Shown here: positions 34,905-43,684 of the stretch, piece after piece | How positions within the stretch are numbered: the stretch's first letter is position 1 | Layout: every line of letters starts with the position of its first letter | Notes under the pieces: model-generated | The model's input: only the letters and a program-made list of their open reading frames with translations | Databases searched by the model: none | Told to the model about the DNA's origin: nothing | Assembly: GCF_011421595.1 (NCBI RefSeq) | Contig: NZ_WTLH01000003.1 | Coordinates: 17,441-81,440 of the forward strand | Reading direction: 5' to 3' | Origin: Streptomyces sp. YIM 98790 | GTDB lineage: Bacteria; Actinomycetota; Actinomycetes; Streptomycetales; Streptomycetaceae | DNA: 64,000 bases | Made by a program: the position numbers and the translations under genes

Positions 34905-35840
34905 GGAGGGGCGGCGGCGGATCAGGCGGTAGCCGCCGATGGCGGCCGCGGCGGCGAGGAGGCCGCCCGCGGCGGTCCAGGCCCAGCGGTCGGTCCACCA
35001 GCCGCCGAACCAGCCGCCGTCCGGCTCCGGCACGGTGGCCGGGGCGGAGTCCGCGTCCTCCTCGCGGGTGCTCTCCGATCCCGCCTCGGGGTCGGTGGCG
35101 GTGTCGGCGGAGTCGGTGTCCAGGGAGCCGGCCCGGGAGGTCAGGACCAGCGGGGCGCCCAGCCTGCCGCCCCCGTCGGCGGAGCCGCCCACGGCCTCCG
35201 TGCCGACGCTCACCTCGGCCTGGAAGGGCAGACCGAGGTCCTCCTCCGGCAGGTCGGTGGCGGTGAGCCGGATGGAGTAGGCGCCGGGCAGCGGGTCATC
35301 CGCCCAGGACTCGGCCCAGGGGCGGACGACCGGCAGGGTGCAGCTCAGCTCCAGGGTCTCGGCGGAGGTGTCGGCGCCGGCGGTGGGCCGGCCGCCGACG
35401 CAGGGCTGGAGGCGGCGCAGGCCGTCGTAGAGGTCCACCTGCCAGGTCGCGGGGCCGCTGCGCAGCGCCGGGTCGGGAAGGGTGACCGTGGCGTCCACGG
35501 TGATCCGCTGCCCGGCCCCGGCGGGGAAGGTCCAGTACAGGTAGTCGCCGGAGACGGCGGTGGCCGTGCCGGGCCGGTCCTCACCGATGACGCCGGCACT
35601 GCGGAAGTCGCCTCCGGCCGCGGCCGGTGCGGTGTCCGTCCCGGTTTCCGGCTCGTGGCTGTCGGCCAGGGCAGGGCCGGCGGTGGGCAGGAGCAGGGCG
35701 GCCGTCAGCAGGGCGAGGGCGGCGGGCCGGTGGCCGCGGCGGCCGGGGCCGGTGGGCGTGCCGGTGCCGGTGTCCGTGCCGGTGCCGGTGCCGGTGCCGG
35801 CGCGGGGGGCGTGGGCGGGAAGGGGAAGGGAAATCGGCAT
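34902..35840 (-). CDS. Exported membrane-anchored protein, partner of the VWA protein
   Basis: 312 residues. A Gly-Thr-rich N-terminal segment (14-30) precedes Arg/His-containing sequence and a hydrophobic signal segment (ALALLTAALLLPTAGPALA). An extracellular beta-rich domain follows (about 65-230, with GDYLYWTFPAGAGQRITVD and two cysteines in PCVGGR and LSCTL). Then comes an acidic linker, and a C-terminal membrane helix with basic tail (YRLIRRRPS). The start is ATG 35840 with GGAGGA seven bases upstream, overlapping the stop of the VWA gene (ATGA), so the two products are probably made together. Function unknown; a surface protein pair is inferred. A longer frame through 37223 is only a shadow of the VWA gene. 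Confidence 0.78.
   Translation of the reverse strand: MPISLPLPAHAPRAGTGTGTGTDTGTGTPTGPGRRGHRPAALALLTAALLLPTAGPALADSHEPETGTDTAPAAAGGDFRSAGVIGEDRPGTATAVSGDYLYWTFPAGAGQRITVDATVTLPDPALRSGPATWQVDLYDGLRRLQPCVGGRPTAGADTSAETLELSCTLPVVRPWAESWADDPLPGAYSIRLTATDLPEEDLGLPFQAEVSVGTEAVGGSADGGGRLGAPLVLTSRAGSLDTDSADTATDPEAGSESTREEDADSAPATVPEPDGGWFGGWWTDRWAWTAAGGLLAAAAAIGGYRLIRRRPS
35755..35800 (-). repeat. GGTGCC hexamer repeat encoding Gly-Thr
   Basis: A run of GGTGCC-like hexamers on the plus strand is read on the minus strand as repeated Gly-Thr at residues about 14-30 of the exported protein. Such arrays change length easily by slippage in whole codons. Confidence 0.65.
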
Positions 35841-37087
35841 CAGAAGATCCTCCGGAGGGCGCCCCAGAGCAGACCGGCGAGCAGGCCGGTGACGGTCAGC
35901 ACCACCAGCGGTACCCAGCCGCGGGCCAGCCCGTGGGAGGCCACGTCGGAGGGGGCGTCCGGTGCTGCGGTGAGGTCGACGGTCAGTTCCACCGGGAGGC
36001 CGGGGGTGCGCTGTACGGATTCGGGAGCGGAGAAGGAGGTGGAGAGTTCGAGGCAGATGGTGGCCTCGGCCTCCTCGGCGGCGGGGTACCGCAGGCCGGT
36101 GGAGACGACATCGATGCGGCCGTGGCCCGCTTCGCTGCCGCGGGCCAGTTCGCGGCCGTTCTCGTCCAGGGCGCGCAGCAGCACGCCGTAGTCGCGATCG
36201 ACCGGCCGGTCGGCGGACACGCTGACCGCGGCGCGCAGTTCGCGCCCGGGGGCGAGCTGGACCCGGTACCAGCGGTGCTCCCCGAACTCCTCGCGGTCGC
36301 GGTAGACGCCGGCGGTCAGGAGCGGGGCGTCGGCACAGTCGGCGGAGCCCTCGATGACGGTGGGGTTCTCGATGACGATGTTGTCGGCGGTCTGGTCGAC
36401 GATCTGTTTCAGGCGCTCGGTCAGCTGGTCGGTGTCCTGGACCGCGGTGTAGGTGCCGCCGGTGGCTTCGGCGATGCAGCTCAGCTGTTCGCGCACCTTG
36501 GCGTCGGCCGGGGTCAGGCCGAGTGTGTCCACGGTCAGGTGGGTTCCGGAGGCGGCGAGTTCGCGTGCCACGTCGCAGGGGTCCGGCTCCCCGCAGGAGT
36601 CCTCGCCGTCGGTGATGAGGACGATGCGGCGGGTGCCCTCGTGGTCGCCGAAGTCCTCCACCGCGCCGCGCAGCGCGTAGCCGATGGGGGTCCATCCGGT
36701 GGGGCGCAGGGTGGCCACCGCGGTCTTGGCCTCGGTGCGGTCCACCGGGCCGATGGGGTAGAGCTGGGCGCTGTCCACGCAGCCCTTGGCGATGTCGTCG
36801 CCGGGGTAGTCGGCGCCCAGGGTGCGGATGCCGAGGTGCACCTCTTCCGGGACGGCGTCGATGACCTCGTTGAACGCCTGCTGGGCTGCGGCCATCCGGG
36901 TGCCGCCGTCGATGTCCTTCTCCCGCATGGAGCCGCTGACGTCCAGCACCAGATTCACCTGGGGCGGGGGTGTGGCGGCCTCGCCGGTGCCGCCGGCGTG
37001 TTCGTCCGCATGGGCGGGAAAGGCCCAGGTCAGTACGGCCGCGAACGCCGCGAGAAGGGCGGTCGCGAGCCTTCTTCCTATGATCAT
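35840..37087 (-). CDS. Exported, membrane-anchored von Willebrand factor A domain protein
   Basis: 415 residues: a signal peptide (MIIGRRLATALLAAFAAVLTW, cut near AHADE), and a VWA domain (about 45-230) with an intact metal-binding site DVSGSM plus ITDGEDSCG. Then a beta-rich domain (about 250-375) and a C-terminal membrane helix (LVVLTVTGLLAGLLWGAL) with basic tail follow. VWA domains of this kind bind proteins through a divalent metal; the target is unknown. Several cysteine pairs suit an extracellular location. The start was set at ATG 37087 because a strong promoter places the transcript start at that codon and there is no ribosome-binding site, i.e. a leaderless message. The 3' end overlaps the next exported-protein gene (ATGA). 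Confidence 0.84.
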   Translation of the reverse strand: MIIGRRLATALLAAFAAVLTWAFPAHADEHAGGTGEAATPPPQVNLVLDVSGSMREKDIDGGTRMAAAQQAFNEVIDAVPEEVHLGIRTLGADYPGDDIAKGCVDSAQLYPIGPVDRTEAKTAVATLRPTGWTPIGYALRGAVEDFGDHEGTRRIVLITDGEDSCGEPDPCDVARELAASGTHLTVDTLGLTPADAKVREQLSCIAEATGGTYTAVQDTDQLTERLKQIVDQTADNIVIENPTVIEGSADCADAPLLTAGVYRDREEFGEHRWYRVQLAPGRELRAAVSVSADRPVDRDYGVLLRALDENGRELARGSEAGHGRIDVVSTGLRYPAAEEAEATICLELSTSFSAPESVQRTPGLPVELTVDLTAAPDAPSDVASHGLARGWVPLVVLTVTGLLAGLLWGALRRIF

Positions 37088-37094
37088 TGGGCGG

Positions 37095-37123
37095 ATGATA
37101 GGCCCCAGCGGCGGCAGCGCCAA
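37095..37123 (-). promoter_or_regulatory. Leaderless promoter of the VWA operon
   Basis: Minus strand TTGGCG (37123-37118), exactly 17 bases, TATCAT (37100-37095), then seven bases to the ATG at 37087. Initiation would fall on or next to the start codon. The remaining upstream region to 37297 holds a TTGAC-GGCGC-GTCAA palindrome (37209-37223) and the duplicated end of coaE. Confidence 0.7.
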
Positions 37124-37267
37124 AACGGCGTTCCTTTGGGGTGGTTGGTACCGTTGACAGCCGCCGTCGAGGCTTGCGGATGCCGTTGACGGCCCGCCCA
37201 GGGAGAGATTGACGGCGCGTCAACGCCGGTCGTCACCACGGCTGCCGCCACGGCGGTACGGCGTCGC

Positions 37268-37300
37268 GGCCGGCGGGTGTCAGAGGCCGGCGGGTGTCAG
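37268..37300. repeat. Direct repeat at the 3' end of coaE
   Basis: GGCCGGCGGGTGTCAG occurs at 37268-37283 and again at 37285-37300. The second copy contains the coaE stop codon, so the first is a duplicated fragment of the gene end lying in the downstream spacer. Confidence 0.75.
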
Positions 37301-37899
37301 CGGCCGGCGGCGCGAGCGCAGAGCCGCTCCCAGAGCTTCTCCACCCGGACGTCCAGCTCCTCCAGGGTGCCGCTGTTGTCGACGGTGAAGTCGGCCGCGG
37401 CCAGCCGCTGCTCCCTGGTGGCCTGGGCCGCCATCCGGGCCCGGGCGTCCTCCTCGGTCATGCCCCTCACCCGGGTCAGCCGCTCCATCCGCACCTCGTC
37501 CGGCGCGTCCACCACCACGACCACGTCGAAGTGGCGGCCCAGCCCGTTCTCCACCAGCAGTGGCACGTCGTGCACCACCACGGCGTCCGTCGGGGCGGCG
37601 GCCTGCAGTTCGGCCGAGCGGCGCCGCACCAGCGGATGCACGATGCCGTTGAGCGCCTTGAGCCGGTCCGGGTCGGCGAACACCACGGAGGCCAGCCGCT
37701 GCCGGTCGAGCGCGCCGTCCTCGGTCAGGATGCCCGGGCCGAACTCCGCGGCAACGGCGGCCAGGCCCTCGGTACCCGGTGCGACCACCTCACGGGCGAT
37801 CCGGTCGGAGTCGATGATCACGGCGCCGCGCCGGGCCAGCAGCCGCACCACCTCGCTCTTGCCGGCGCCGATGCCGCCGGTCAGTCCCACGTTCAGCAT
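37297..37899 (-). CDS. coaE: Dephospho-CoA kinase
   Basis: Last step of coenzyme A synthesis: ATP-dependent phosphorylation of the 3'-hydroxyl of dephospho-CoA, in the cytosol. 200 residues, the normal length. P-loop [11 protein letters not shown] at residues 6-16. The CoA-substrate region includes [11 protein letters not shown] and NGIVHPLVR; the lid is [17 protein letters not shown]. Family fit is clear over the full length. The gene is minus-strand like rpsA and the PAC2 gene, 64 bases after the PAC2 stop, and may belong to the same transcript. Its stop codon lies in a short direct repeat. The rpsA-to-coaE neighbourhood is conserved in actinobacteria. Confidence 0.95.
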   Translation of the reverse strand: MLNVGLTGGIGAGKSEVVRLLARRGAVIIDSDRIAREVVAPGTEGLAAVAAEFGPGILTEDGALDRQRLASVVFADPDRLKALNGIVHPLVRRRSAELQAAAPTDAVVVHDVPLLVENGLGRHFDVVVVVDAPDEVRMERLTRVRGMTEEDARARMAAQATREQRLAAADFTVDNSGTLEELDVRVEKLWERLCARAAGR

Positions 37900-37963
37900 G
37901 GCGGCAGGCTACCGGTCCGTAGCATGCCGGCCGCGGCCGGTCCGGTCCCGGTTCCGGCCCCGG

Positions 37964-38911
37964 TCAGCCGTCCTCGCGGTCGGCGAGAAAGCGTTCGAAG
38001 ACCTCGCCCAGTTCGTCGGCGGACGGCAGGTCCTGCGACTCCGCCATGAGATTGCCCCGGGTGGCGGCCCCGGCCACCGCGTCGTACTGCTGCTCCAGGC
38101 CCCGCACCACCGCGACCAGCTCCGAGTCCCCCTCGGCCAGCTCCCGCTCGATTTCGTTCTGGGTCTTCAGCGCCCGGCTGCGCAGCACATGCGCGGCCTC
38201 CGGCAGCACCAGGCCGGTGGCACCGGTGATCGCCTCCAGCACGGCGAGCGTGGCGTCCGGGTAACGGGAGCGGGCCACATAGTGCGGCACATGCGCGGCC
38301 ATGCCGACCACGTCGTGCCCGGCCTCGATCAGCCGCATCTCCACCAGGGCCGCGGCGCTTCCCGGCACCTGGGCCTCGTCGAACAGGCCACGCTGCCCGG
38401 GCACCAGTTCGGCGCGGTTGCCGTGCGGCGTCAGCCCCACCGGACGGGTGTGCGGCACGCCCATCGGAATGCCGTGGAAGTTCACCGCGAGCCGGACCTT
38501 GAGCCGCTCCACGATCTGCAGCACGGCGGCCGCGAAGCGGTCCCATTCCACATCCGGTTCCGGCCCGGAGAGCAGCAGGAACGGCTGCCGGGTGGCGTCG
38601 TGCAGCAGCCGCAGTTCCAGCCGCGGCGTCTCGTAGGCCGTCCACCGGTCCTTGCGGAAGATCATGGTGGGGCGCCGCGCCCGGTAGTCGACCAGCCGGT
38701 CATGGTCGAAGCGGGCGACCGGCGTGCCCGGCCGGGCTCCCTCCAGCAGCCGCTCGACAAGCTGCGCGCCGGTCTCGCCCGCATCGATGAAGCCCTCGAA
38801 GTGGTAGAGCAGCACCGGCCCGGCGTTGTCCGAATCGGCGGCGAGCGCCTCGGCCCGCCGCAGGCCCTGGGGGTCCCACGTGTACAAGTCCTGCGGATCG
38901 TGCACTGTCAC
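37964..38911 (-). CDS. PAC2 family protein
   Basis: 315 residues. The PAC2 (proteasome-assembly-chaperone-2-like) fold is seen from [17 protein letters not shown] onward, with [10 protein letters not shown] and the mid-domain [17 protein letters not shown]. Actinobacterial members are widespread and often sit near proteasome or housekeeping genes; the molecular role is not established, with ATP-grasp/carboxylate-amine relatives and proteasome assembly both suggested. The start is GTG 38911 ([14 protein letters not shown]). It lies downstream of the rpsA terminator, so it probably has its own promoter in 38912-39022, though none is obvious. Confidence 0.85.
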   Translation of the reverse strand: MTVHDPQDLYTWDPQGLRRAEALAADSDNAGPVLLYHFEGFIDAGETGAQLVERLLEGARPGTPVARFDHDRLVDYRARRPTMIFRKDRWTAYETPRLELRLLHDATRQPFLLLSGPEPDVEWDRFAAAVLQIVERLKVRLAVNFHGIPMGVPHTRPVGLTPHGNRAELVPGQRGLFDEAQVPGSAAALVEMRLIEAGHDVVGMAAHVPHYVARSRYPDATLAVLEAITGATGLVLPEAAHVLRSRALKTQNEIERELAEGDSELVAVVRGLEQQYDAVAGAATRGNLMAESQDLPSADELGEVFERFLADREDG

Positions 38912-39022
38912 CGCACCCCTTCTGGTCTGCTTCTGGCATCCGGATCAACACGCCGCCTGGCGTGAGCATTCCCTGCCGTCACAGTACGAGGCACGACGAC
39001 ACCAAGGCGTTATGCAATGCGG

Positions 39023-39059
39023 AAGGACCCGCCCCCCGGAAGAAGGGGGGCGGGTCCTT
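39023..39059 (-). terminator. rpsA terminator
   Basis: Perfect 15-base arms AAGGACCCGCCCCCC (39023-39037) and its complement (39045-39059) with a 7-base loop, 53 bases after the rpsA stop codon. The outer stem is A/T rich (AAGGA...TCCTT), as in intrinsic terminators. Confidence 0.85.
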
Positions 39060-39111
39060 GCGAGCCGTTCGGATCAGCGGTCCGCGGCCGGCGCGCGCCG
39101 GAGCCGGATGC

Positions 39112-40605
39112 TCAGCTCTGGCCGCCGGCCAGCTTCTCGCGGAGCGCCGCCAGCGCCTCGTCGGAGGCCAGCGCACCGGAGTCGTCGCCCGACTCGGAGG
39201 AGTACGAGCCGCCGCCGGACGGGACGTCCGCCGTGCCGCCGCCCGTTTCGGCCGCGGCCTGGGCCTCGGCCTCGCGGGACTTGATCACCTGGGCCTGGTG
39301 CTGCTCGAAGCGCGCCTGGGCCTCGGCGTACTGCCGCTCCCACTCCTCGCGCTGCTTCTCGTAGCCGGGCAGCCACTCGTTGGTCTCCGGGTCGAAGCCC
39401 TCGGGGTAGATGTAGTTGCCCTGGTCGTCGTAGGACGCGGCCATGCCGTAGAGCGTCGGGTCGAACTCGACCGTCATCGGGTCGGGGCCGAAGACCTCGT
39501 TAGCCTGCTTCAGCGACAGGCTGATCCGGCGGCGCTCCAGATCGATGTCGATGACCTTGACGAAGATCTCGTCGTTGACCTGGACGACCTGCTCCGGGAT
39601 CTCCACGTGGCGCTCGGCCAGCTCGGAGATGTGGACCAGCCCCTCGATGCCCTCGTCCACCCGGACGAACGCGCCGAACGGCACCAGCTTGGTGACCTTG
39701 CCCGGGACCACCTGGCCGATCTGGTGCGTACGGGCGAACTGCTGCCACGGGTCTTCCTGGGTCGCCTTCAGCGACAGGGAGACACGCTCGCGGTCCATGT
39801 CGACGTCCAGCACCTCGACCGTGACCTCCTGGCCGACCTCGACGACCTCGGAGGGGTGGTCGATGTGCTTCCAGGACAGCTCGGAGACGTGCACCAGGCC
39901 GTCCACACCGCCGAGGTCGACGAAGGCGCCGAAGTTGACGATGGAGGACACGACACCCGACCGCACCTGGCCCTTCTGCAGGGTGGTGAGGAAGGTCTGG
40001 CGGACCTCGCTCTGGGTCTGCTCCAGCCAGGCACGGCGGGAGAGGACCACGTTGTTCCGGTTCTTGTCGAGCTCGATGATCTTGGCTTCGAGCTCCTTGC
40101 CCACGTAGGGCTGGAGGTCGCGGACCCGGCGCATCTCGACCAGGGAGGCGGGAAGGAAGCCGCGGAGGCCGATGTCGAGGATCAGACCGCCCTTGACCAC
40201 CTCGATGACGGTACCGGTGACGATGCCGTCCTCTTCCTTGATCTTCTCGATCGTGCCCCAGGCGCGCTCGTACTGGGCGCGCTTCTTCGACAGGATGAGG
40301 CGGCCTTCCTTGTCCTCCTTCTGGAGGACCAGGGCCTCGATCTCATCGCCGACGGCCACGACCTCGTGCGGGTCGACATCGTGCTTGATCGACAGCTCGC
40401 GAGAGGGAATCACACCCTCGGTCTTGTAACCGATGTCGAGCAGGACCTCGTCCCGGTCGACCTTCACGATGACGCCGTCGACGATGTCGCCGTCGTTGAA
40501 GTACTTGATGGTCTCGTCGACCGCGGCGAGGAAGGCTTCCTCGGAGCCGATGTCGTTGACCGCAACCTGCGGGGTAGCTACGGCGCTCTCGGTGCTGCTC
40601 GTCAT
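39112..40605 (-). CDS. rpsA: 30S ribosomal protein S1
   Basis: Binds mRNA on the 30S subunit and helps initiation on structured messages. 497 residues with four S1 RNA-binding repeats: about 35-105 (GDIVDGVIVKVDRDEVLLDI), 120-190, 205-275 (GQVRSGVVSSIVNFGAFVDL) and 290-360 (GQVVPGKVTKLVPFGAFVRV). A long charged, probably disordered tail follows, rich in Glu and Gln and ending in Gly/Ser. Four repeats rather than the six of enterobacterial S1 is usual for actinobacteria. Transcription probably starts from the promoter at 40823-40851, leaving an untranslated leader of about 210 bases, room for the autoregulation known for S1. It ends at a strong hairpin. Confidence 0.96.
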   Translation of the reverse strand: MTSSTESAVATPQVAVNDIGSEEAFLAAVDETIKYFNDGDIVDGVIVKVDRDEVLLDIGYKTEGVIPSRELSIKHDVDPHEVVAVGDEIEALVLQKEDKEGRLILSKKRAQYERAWGTIEKIKEEDGIVTGTVIEVVKGGLILDIGLRGFLPASLVEMRRVRDLQPYVGKELEAKIIELDKNRNNVVLSRRAWLEQTQSEVRQTFLTTLQKGQVRSGVVSSIVNFGAFVDLGGVDGLVHVSELSWKHIDHPSEVVEVGQEVTVEVLDVDMDRERVSLSLKATQEDPWQQFARTHQIGQVVPGKVTKLVPFGAFVRVDEGIEGLVHISELAERHVEIPEQVVQVNDEIFVKVIDIDLERRRISLSLKQANEVFGPDPMTVEFDPTLYGMAASYDDQGNYIYPEGFDPETNEWLPGYEKQREEWERQYAEAQARFEQHQAQVIKSREAEAQAAAETGGGTADVPSGGGSYSSESGDDSGALASDEALAALREKLAGGQS

Positions 40606-40993
40606 GTGGTAAAGGGCTCCGGTACGGACATAAGTCGTAGGTACTGCTTACGCCGAAGGCCCTTGTTCGCACCGCCGAAGCCGGACAGCCTGAGAGACGC
40701 TCCTCCGCAGATCTTCCATGAACATCTGAGAATCCCGAGCGCCTCGACAACCGAGGGGACATACAACAGATGCGAGCGCGACCTGCTCCGTCCGAGGCGC
40801 GCAAGCCCGCAGCGCGTCTTATAGCATACGGGGGCATTCGGACCTGGTCAACGCGACCATGCCGGGGCGCACCCATGGGACACGATGCCACCGGGGGGCG
40901 CACCGCTCCGACCATGCGCCGGTGAGATGCTCCGCCCCGACCGGCGTGGACTCCGGCGTGAGCCCGTCCCCGTCGAGACGACAGACTACTCCC
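40606..40993. other. Divergent spacer between rpsA and hrpB
   Basis: 388 bases without a gene. It holds the rpsA promoter and long leader (minus strand, about 40605-40815), and on the other side the upstream region of hrpB, where the open frame continues to 40859 without a ribosome-binding site or a convincing promoter. No repeat or small coding frame with a good start was seen. Confidence 0.6.
40823..40851 (-). promoter_or_regulatory. Promoter of rpsA
   Basis: Minus strand TTGACC (40851-40846), 17 bases, TATGCT (40828-40823), overlapping a further TATAAG. The expected start near 40815 gives a leader of about 210 bases before the rpsA ATG at 40605. Confidence 0.7.
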
Positions 40994-43627
40994 GTGACTC
41001 CTGAGCAGGCATTGCGGCAGCTCCCGGTGCGTGCGGCCCTGCCCGCGCTGCGTGACGCCCTGGACCGGCACGGGGCCGCGGTCCTGGCCGCCCCGCCCGG
41101 CACCGGCAAGACCACACTGGTCCCGCTGGACCTCGCCGGACTCACCCGTCCGGGGCGGCCGCCCCGGCGTGTCCTGGTCGCCGAGCCGCGCCGGATCGCG
41201 GCCCGGGCGGCGGCCCGGCGGATGGCCTGGCTGCTCGGCGAGCGGGCCGGCGGCAGCGGCGGGCACGGCGGCCGGGTCGGCTACACGGTGCGCGGCGACC
41301 GCCGGGCCGGCCCGGAGACGGTGGTGGAGGTCGTCACCACCGGCGTGCTGCTCCAGCGGCTCCAGCGCGACCCGGAACTGCCCGGCGTGGACGTGGTGCT
41401 GCTCGACGAATGCCACGAGCGGCACCTGGACGCGGACACCGCCGCCGCGTTCCTGCTGGACGTGCGGGCCGCGCTGCGGCCGGAGCTCCGGCTGGTGGCC
41501 GCCTCCGCGACCACCGACACCGCGGCCTGGGCGGCGCTGCTGGGCGACGCCCCGGTGGTCACGGCGCAGGGCGCCGCGCATCCGGTGGAGACGGTCTGGG
41601 CGCCGCCGCCGCGCCCGGTGCGGCCGCCGCACGGCATGGCCGTGGACCCGGCCCTGCTGGCCCATACGGCCCAGGTGGTGCGGCGGGCGCTGGCCGAGCG
41701 GCAGGGCGACGTGCTGTGCTTCCTGCCCGGCGCCGGGGAGATCTCCAAGGTGGCAGCGCTGCTGGCGGACGTGCGGCCGCCGGAGGGCGGCGGCACGGTG
41801 CAGGTGCTCGGCGTGCACGGCCGGGCCCCGGCCGAGGTGCAGGACGCGGTGCTGGCGGGCGGTGCGGGCGGTGCGGGCGGCGACCGCCGGCGGGTGGTGC
41901 TGGCCACCGCCGTGGCCGAGTCCAGCCTGACCGTGCCGGGGGTGCGGGTGGTGGTGGACTCCGGCCTGGCCCGGGAGCCGCGCACCGACCATGCGCGCGG
42001 GCTGGGCGCGCTCACCACCGTCCGGGCGTCCCGCGCCACGGCCGGGCAGCGCGCCGGGCGGGCCGGTCGGGAGGGGCCGGGCACGGTCTACCGTTGCTGG
42101 GCCGAGGGCGAGCACGCCCGGCTGCCCCGCTTCCCGTCCCCGGAGATCGCGGTGGCGGACCTGACCGCGTTCGCACTCCACGCCGCCTGCTGGGGCGCGC
42201 CGCCCGAGGGCGACCCGGGCCTGGCCCTGCTGGACCCGCCGCCGGCCGGCGCGCTGACCGCGGCACGGGAGGTGCTGCGGGCGGCCGGCGCGCTGGACGG
42301 GGACGGACGGCCGACCGGGCGGGGCCGGCGGATGGCCCGGATGGGCCTGCACCCCCGGCTGGCCCGTGCCCTGCTGGACGGCGCGGCCCGGGTGGGTGTC
42401 CGGCGGGCGGCCGAGGTGGTGGCGCTGCTGAGCGAGGAACCGCCGCGCTCCTGGGGCGACGACCTGCCGGCCGTGTGGCGCACCGCCCGCCGCTCCGGCA
42501 CTCACCCCTACGCCGCCCGCTGGCGCCAGGAGACCCGGCGGCTGCGGGCGGCCGTGACCGGGGCCGGTGCCGGGGCCGGGGACGATGCCGGGGACGGAGC
42601 CGCGGGCGGTGCCGGGGACGAGACGGGCGGCGCGGGGCCGGACGACGACGGGACGGCGGCCGGGATCGTGGCGGCGCTGGCGTATCCCGAGCGGGTGGCG
42701 CGCGAGCGCGCTCCGGGCTCGTATCTGATGGCGTCCGGGACCAGGGCCGAGGTGGCCGGGGGATCGCCGTTGCGGGCCGCCCGCTGGCTGGCGGTGGCCG
42801 CCGCCGACCGGCCGGTGGGCGCGGCCGGCGCCCGGGTGCTGCTGGCCGCCCCGGTGGACGGGCAGACCGCCCGGGAGGCGGCCGGCGCCCTGCTCCGGTC
42901 CGCCGAAGAGGTCCTCTGGGACCCAGGACGGCGCGATGTGACGGCCCGGCGGGCGGAATGGCTGGGTGCCATCCTGCTGCGCGAGCAGCGCCTCGACGCC
43001 CCGGACCCGGAACGGGTGCGGGCCGCGCTGCTGGACGGGCTGCGCCGGGAGGGCGTGGAGGACCTGCTGGAGTGGACACCGGCCGCCCGCGGGCTGCGGC
43101 AGCGGATGGCGTTCCTCCACCGCGAGCTGGGCGCGCCGTGGCCGGACGTCTCGGAGGAGGCGCTGGCCGCCGCGCTGGAGGACCACCTGCCGGGCGGTGC
43201 GCGCGGCCGTGCCGACCTGCGACGGCTGGATGTGCACCGGCTGCTGACCGCGCTGCTGCCCTGGGCGGACGGCTCGGCGGCACAGCTCGACGAGTGGGCC
43301 CCGGAACGGATCGAGGTGCCCTGCGGCTCCCGCGTCCGGGTGGACTACGGCGGGGAACGGCCGGTACTGGCCGTCAAGCTCCAGGAACTGTTCGGCTGGC
43401 AGGAGGCGCCGCGGATTGCCGGCGGCCGGGTGCCGCTGCTGGTGCACCTGCTCTCCCCCGCCGGGCGGCCGGTGGCGGTCACCTCGGATCTGGCGTCCTT
43501 CTGGCGGGACGGCTACCGCTCGGTGCGGGCCGAGCTGCGCGGCCGGTATCCCCGGCATCCCTGGCCGGAGGACCCGGCCACGGCCCAGGCCACCCGGCGC
43601 GCCAGGCCGCGCCGCCCCGCGCCCTGA
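40994..43627 (+). CDS. hrpB: ATP-dependent RNA helicase HrpB (DEAH/RHA type)
   Basis: 877 residues from GTG 40994 (VTPEQALRQLPVRAALPAL, the family's N-terminus); the frame is open further upstream without a start signal. Walker A is AAPPGTGKTT and motif II reads DECH. Motif III is SATTD and motif VI GQRAGRAGREGPG, followed by the helicase-associated and HrpB C-terminal domains (PWADGSAAQLDEWAPERI, LFGWQEAPRIAGGRVPLLVHLLSPAGRPVAVT). A Gly/Ala-Asp-rich insert at about residues 520-555 makes it slightly longer than usual. Its biological role in bacteria is poorly defined, with RNA processing inferred. It is transcribed alone, divergent from rpsA and convergent with the transglycosylase gene. Confidence 0.92.
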   Translation: MTPEQALRQLPVRAALPALRDALDRHGAAVLAAPPGTGKTTLVPLDLAGLTRPGRPPRRVLVAEPRRIAARAAARRMAWLLGERAGGSGGHGGRVGYTVRGDRRAGPETVVEVVTTGVLLQRLQRDPELPGVDVVLLDECHERHLDADTAAAFLLDVRAALRPELRLVAASATTDTAAWAALLGDAPVVTAQGAAHPVETVWAPPPRPVRPPHGMAVDPALLAHTAQVVRRALAERQGDVLCFLPGAGEISKVAALLADVRPPEGGGTVQVLGVHGRAPAEVQDAVLAGGAGGAGGDRRRVVLATAVAESSLTVPGVRVVVDSGLAREPRTDHARGLGALTTVRASRATAGQRAGRAGREGPGTVYRCWAEGEHARLPRFPSPEIAVADLTAFALHAACWGAPPEGDPGLALLDPPPAGALTAAREVLRAAGALDGDGRPTGRGRRMARMGLHPRLARALLDGAARVGVRRAAEVVALLSEEPPRSWGDDLPAVWRTARRSGTHPYAARWRQETRRLRAAVTGAGAGAGDDAGDGAAGGAGDETGGAGPDDDGTAAGIVAALAYPERVARERAPGSYLMASGTRAEVAGGSPLRAARWLAVAAADRPVGAAGARVLLAAPVDGQTAREAAGALLRSAEEVLWDPGRRDVTARRAEWLGAILLREQRLDAPDPERVRAALLDGLRREGVEDLLEWTPAARGLRQRMAFLHRELGAPWPDVSEEALAAALEDHLPGGARGRADLRRLDVHRLLTALLPWADGSAAQLDEWAPERIEVPCGSRVRVDYGGERPVLAVKLQELFGWQEAPRIAGGRVPLLVHLLSPAGRPVAVTSDLASFWRDGYRSVRAELRGRYPRHPWPEDPATAQATRRARPRRPAP

Positions 43628-43684
43628 GCGCGGGGCGGCGGCGGGGGCCGGGGGACGTTGCGCGGGGGACGGGACGCCCGCGGC

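Noticed and set aside
34902..37223. Single 773-residue frame covering both exported-protein genes
   Set aside because: Only the downstream third has sense; upstream it is a shifted frame of the VWA gene, which has its own metal site, signal peptide and promoter.
40859..40993. Earlier hrpB start at 40859
   Set aside because: The extension is Arg/Pro/His-rich without family likeness, while the conserved N-terminus begins at GTG 40994.
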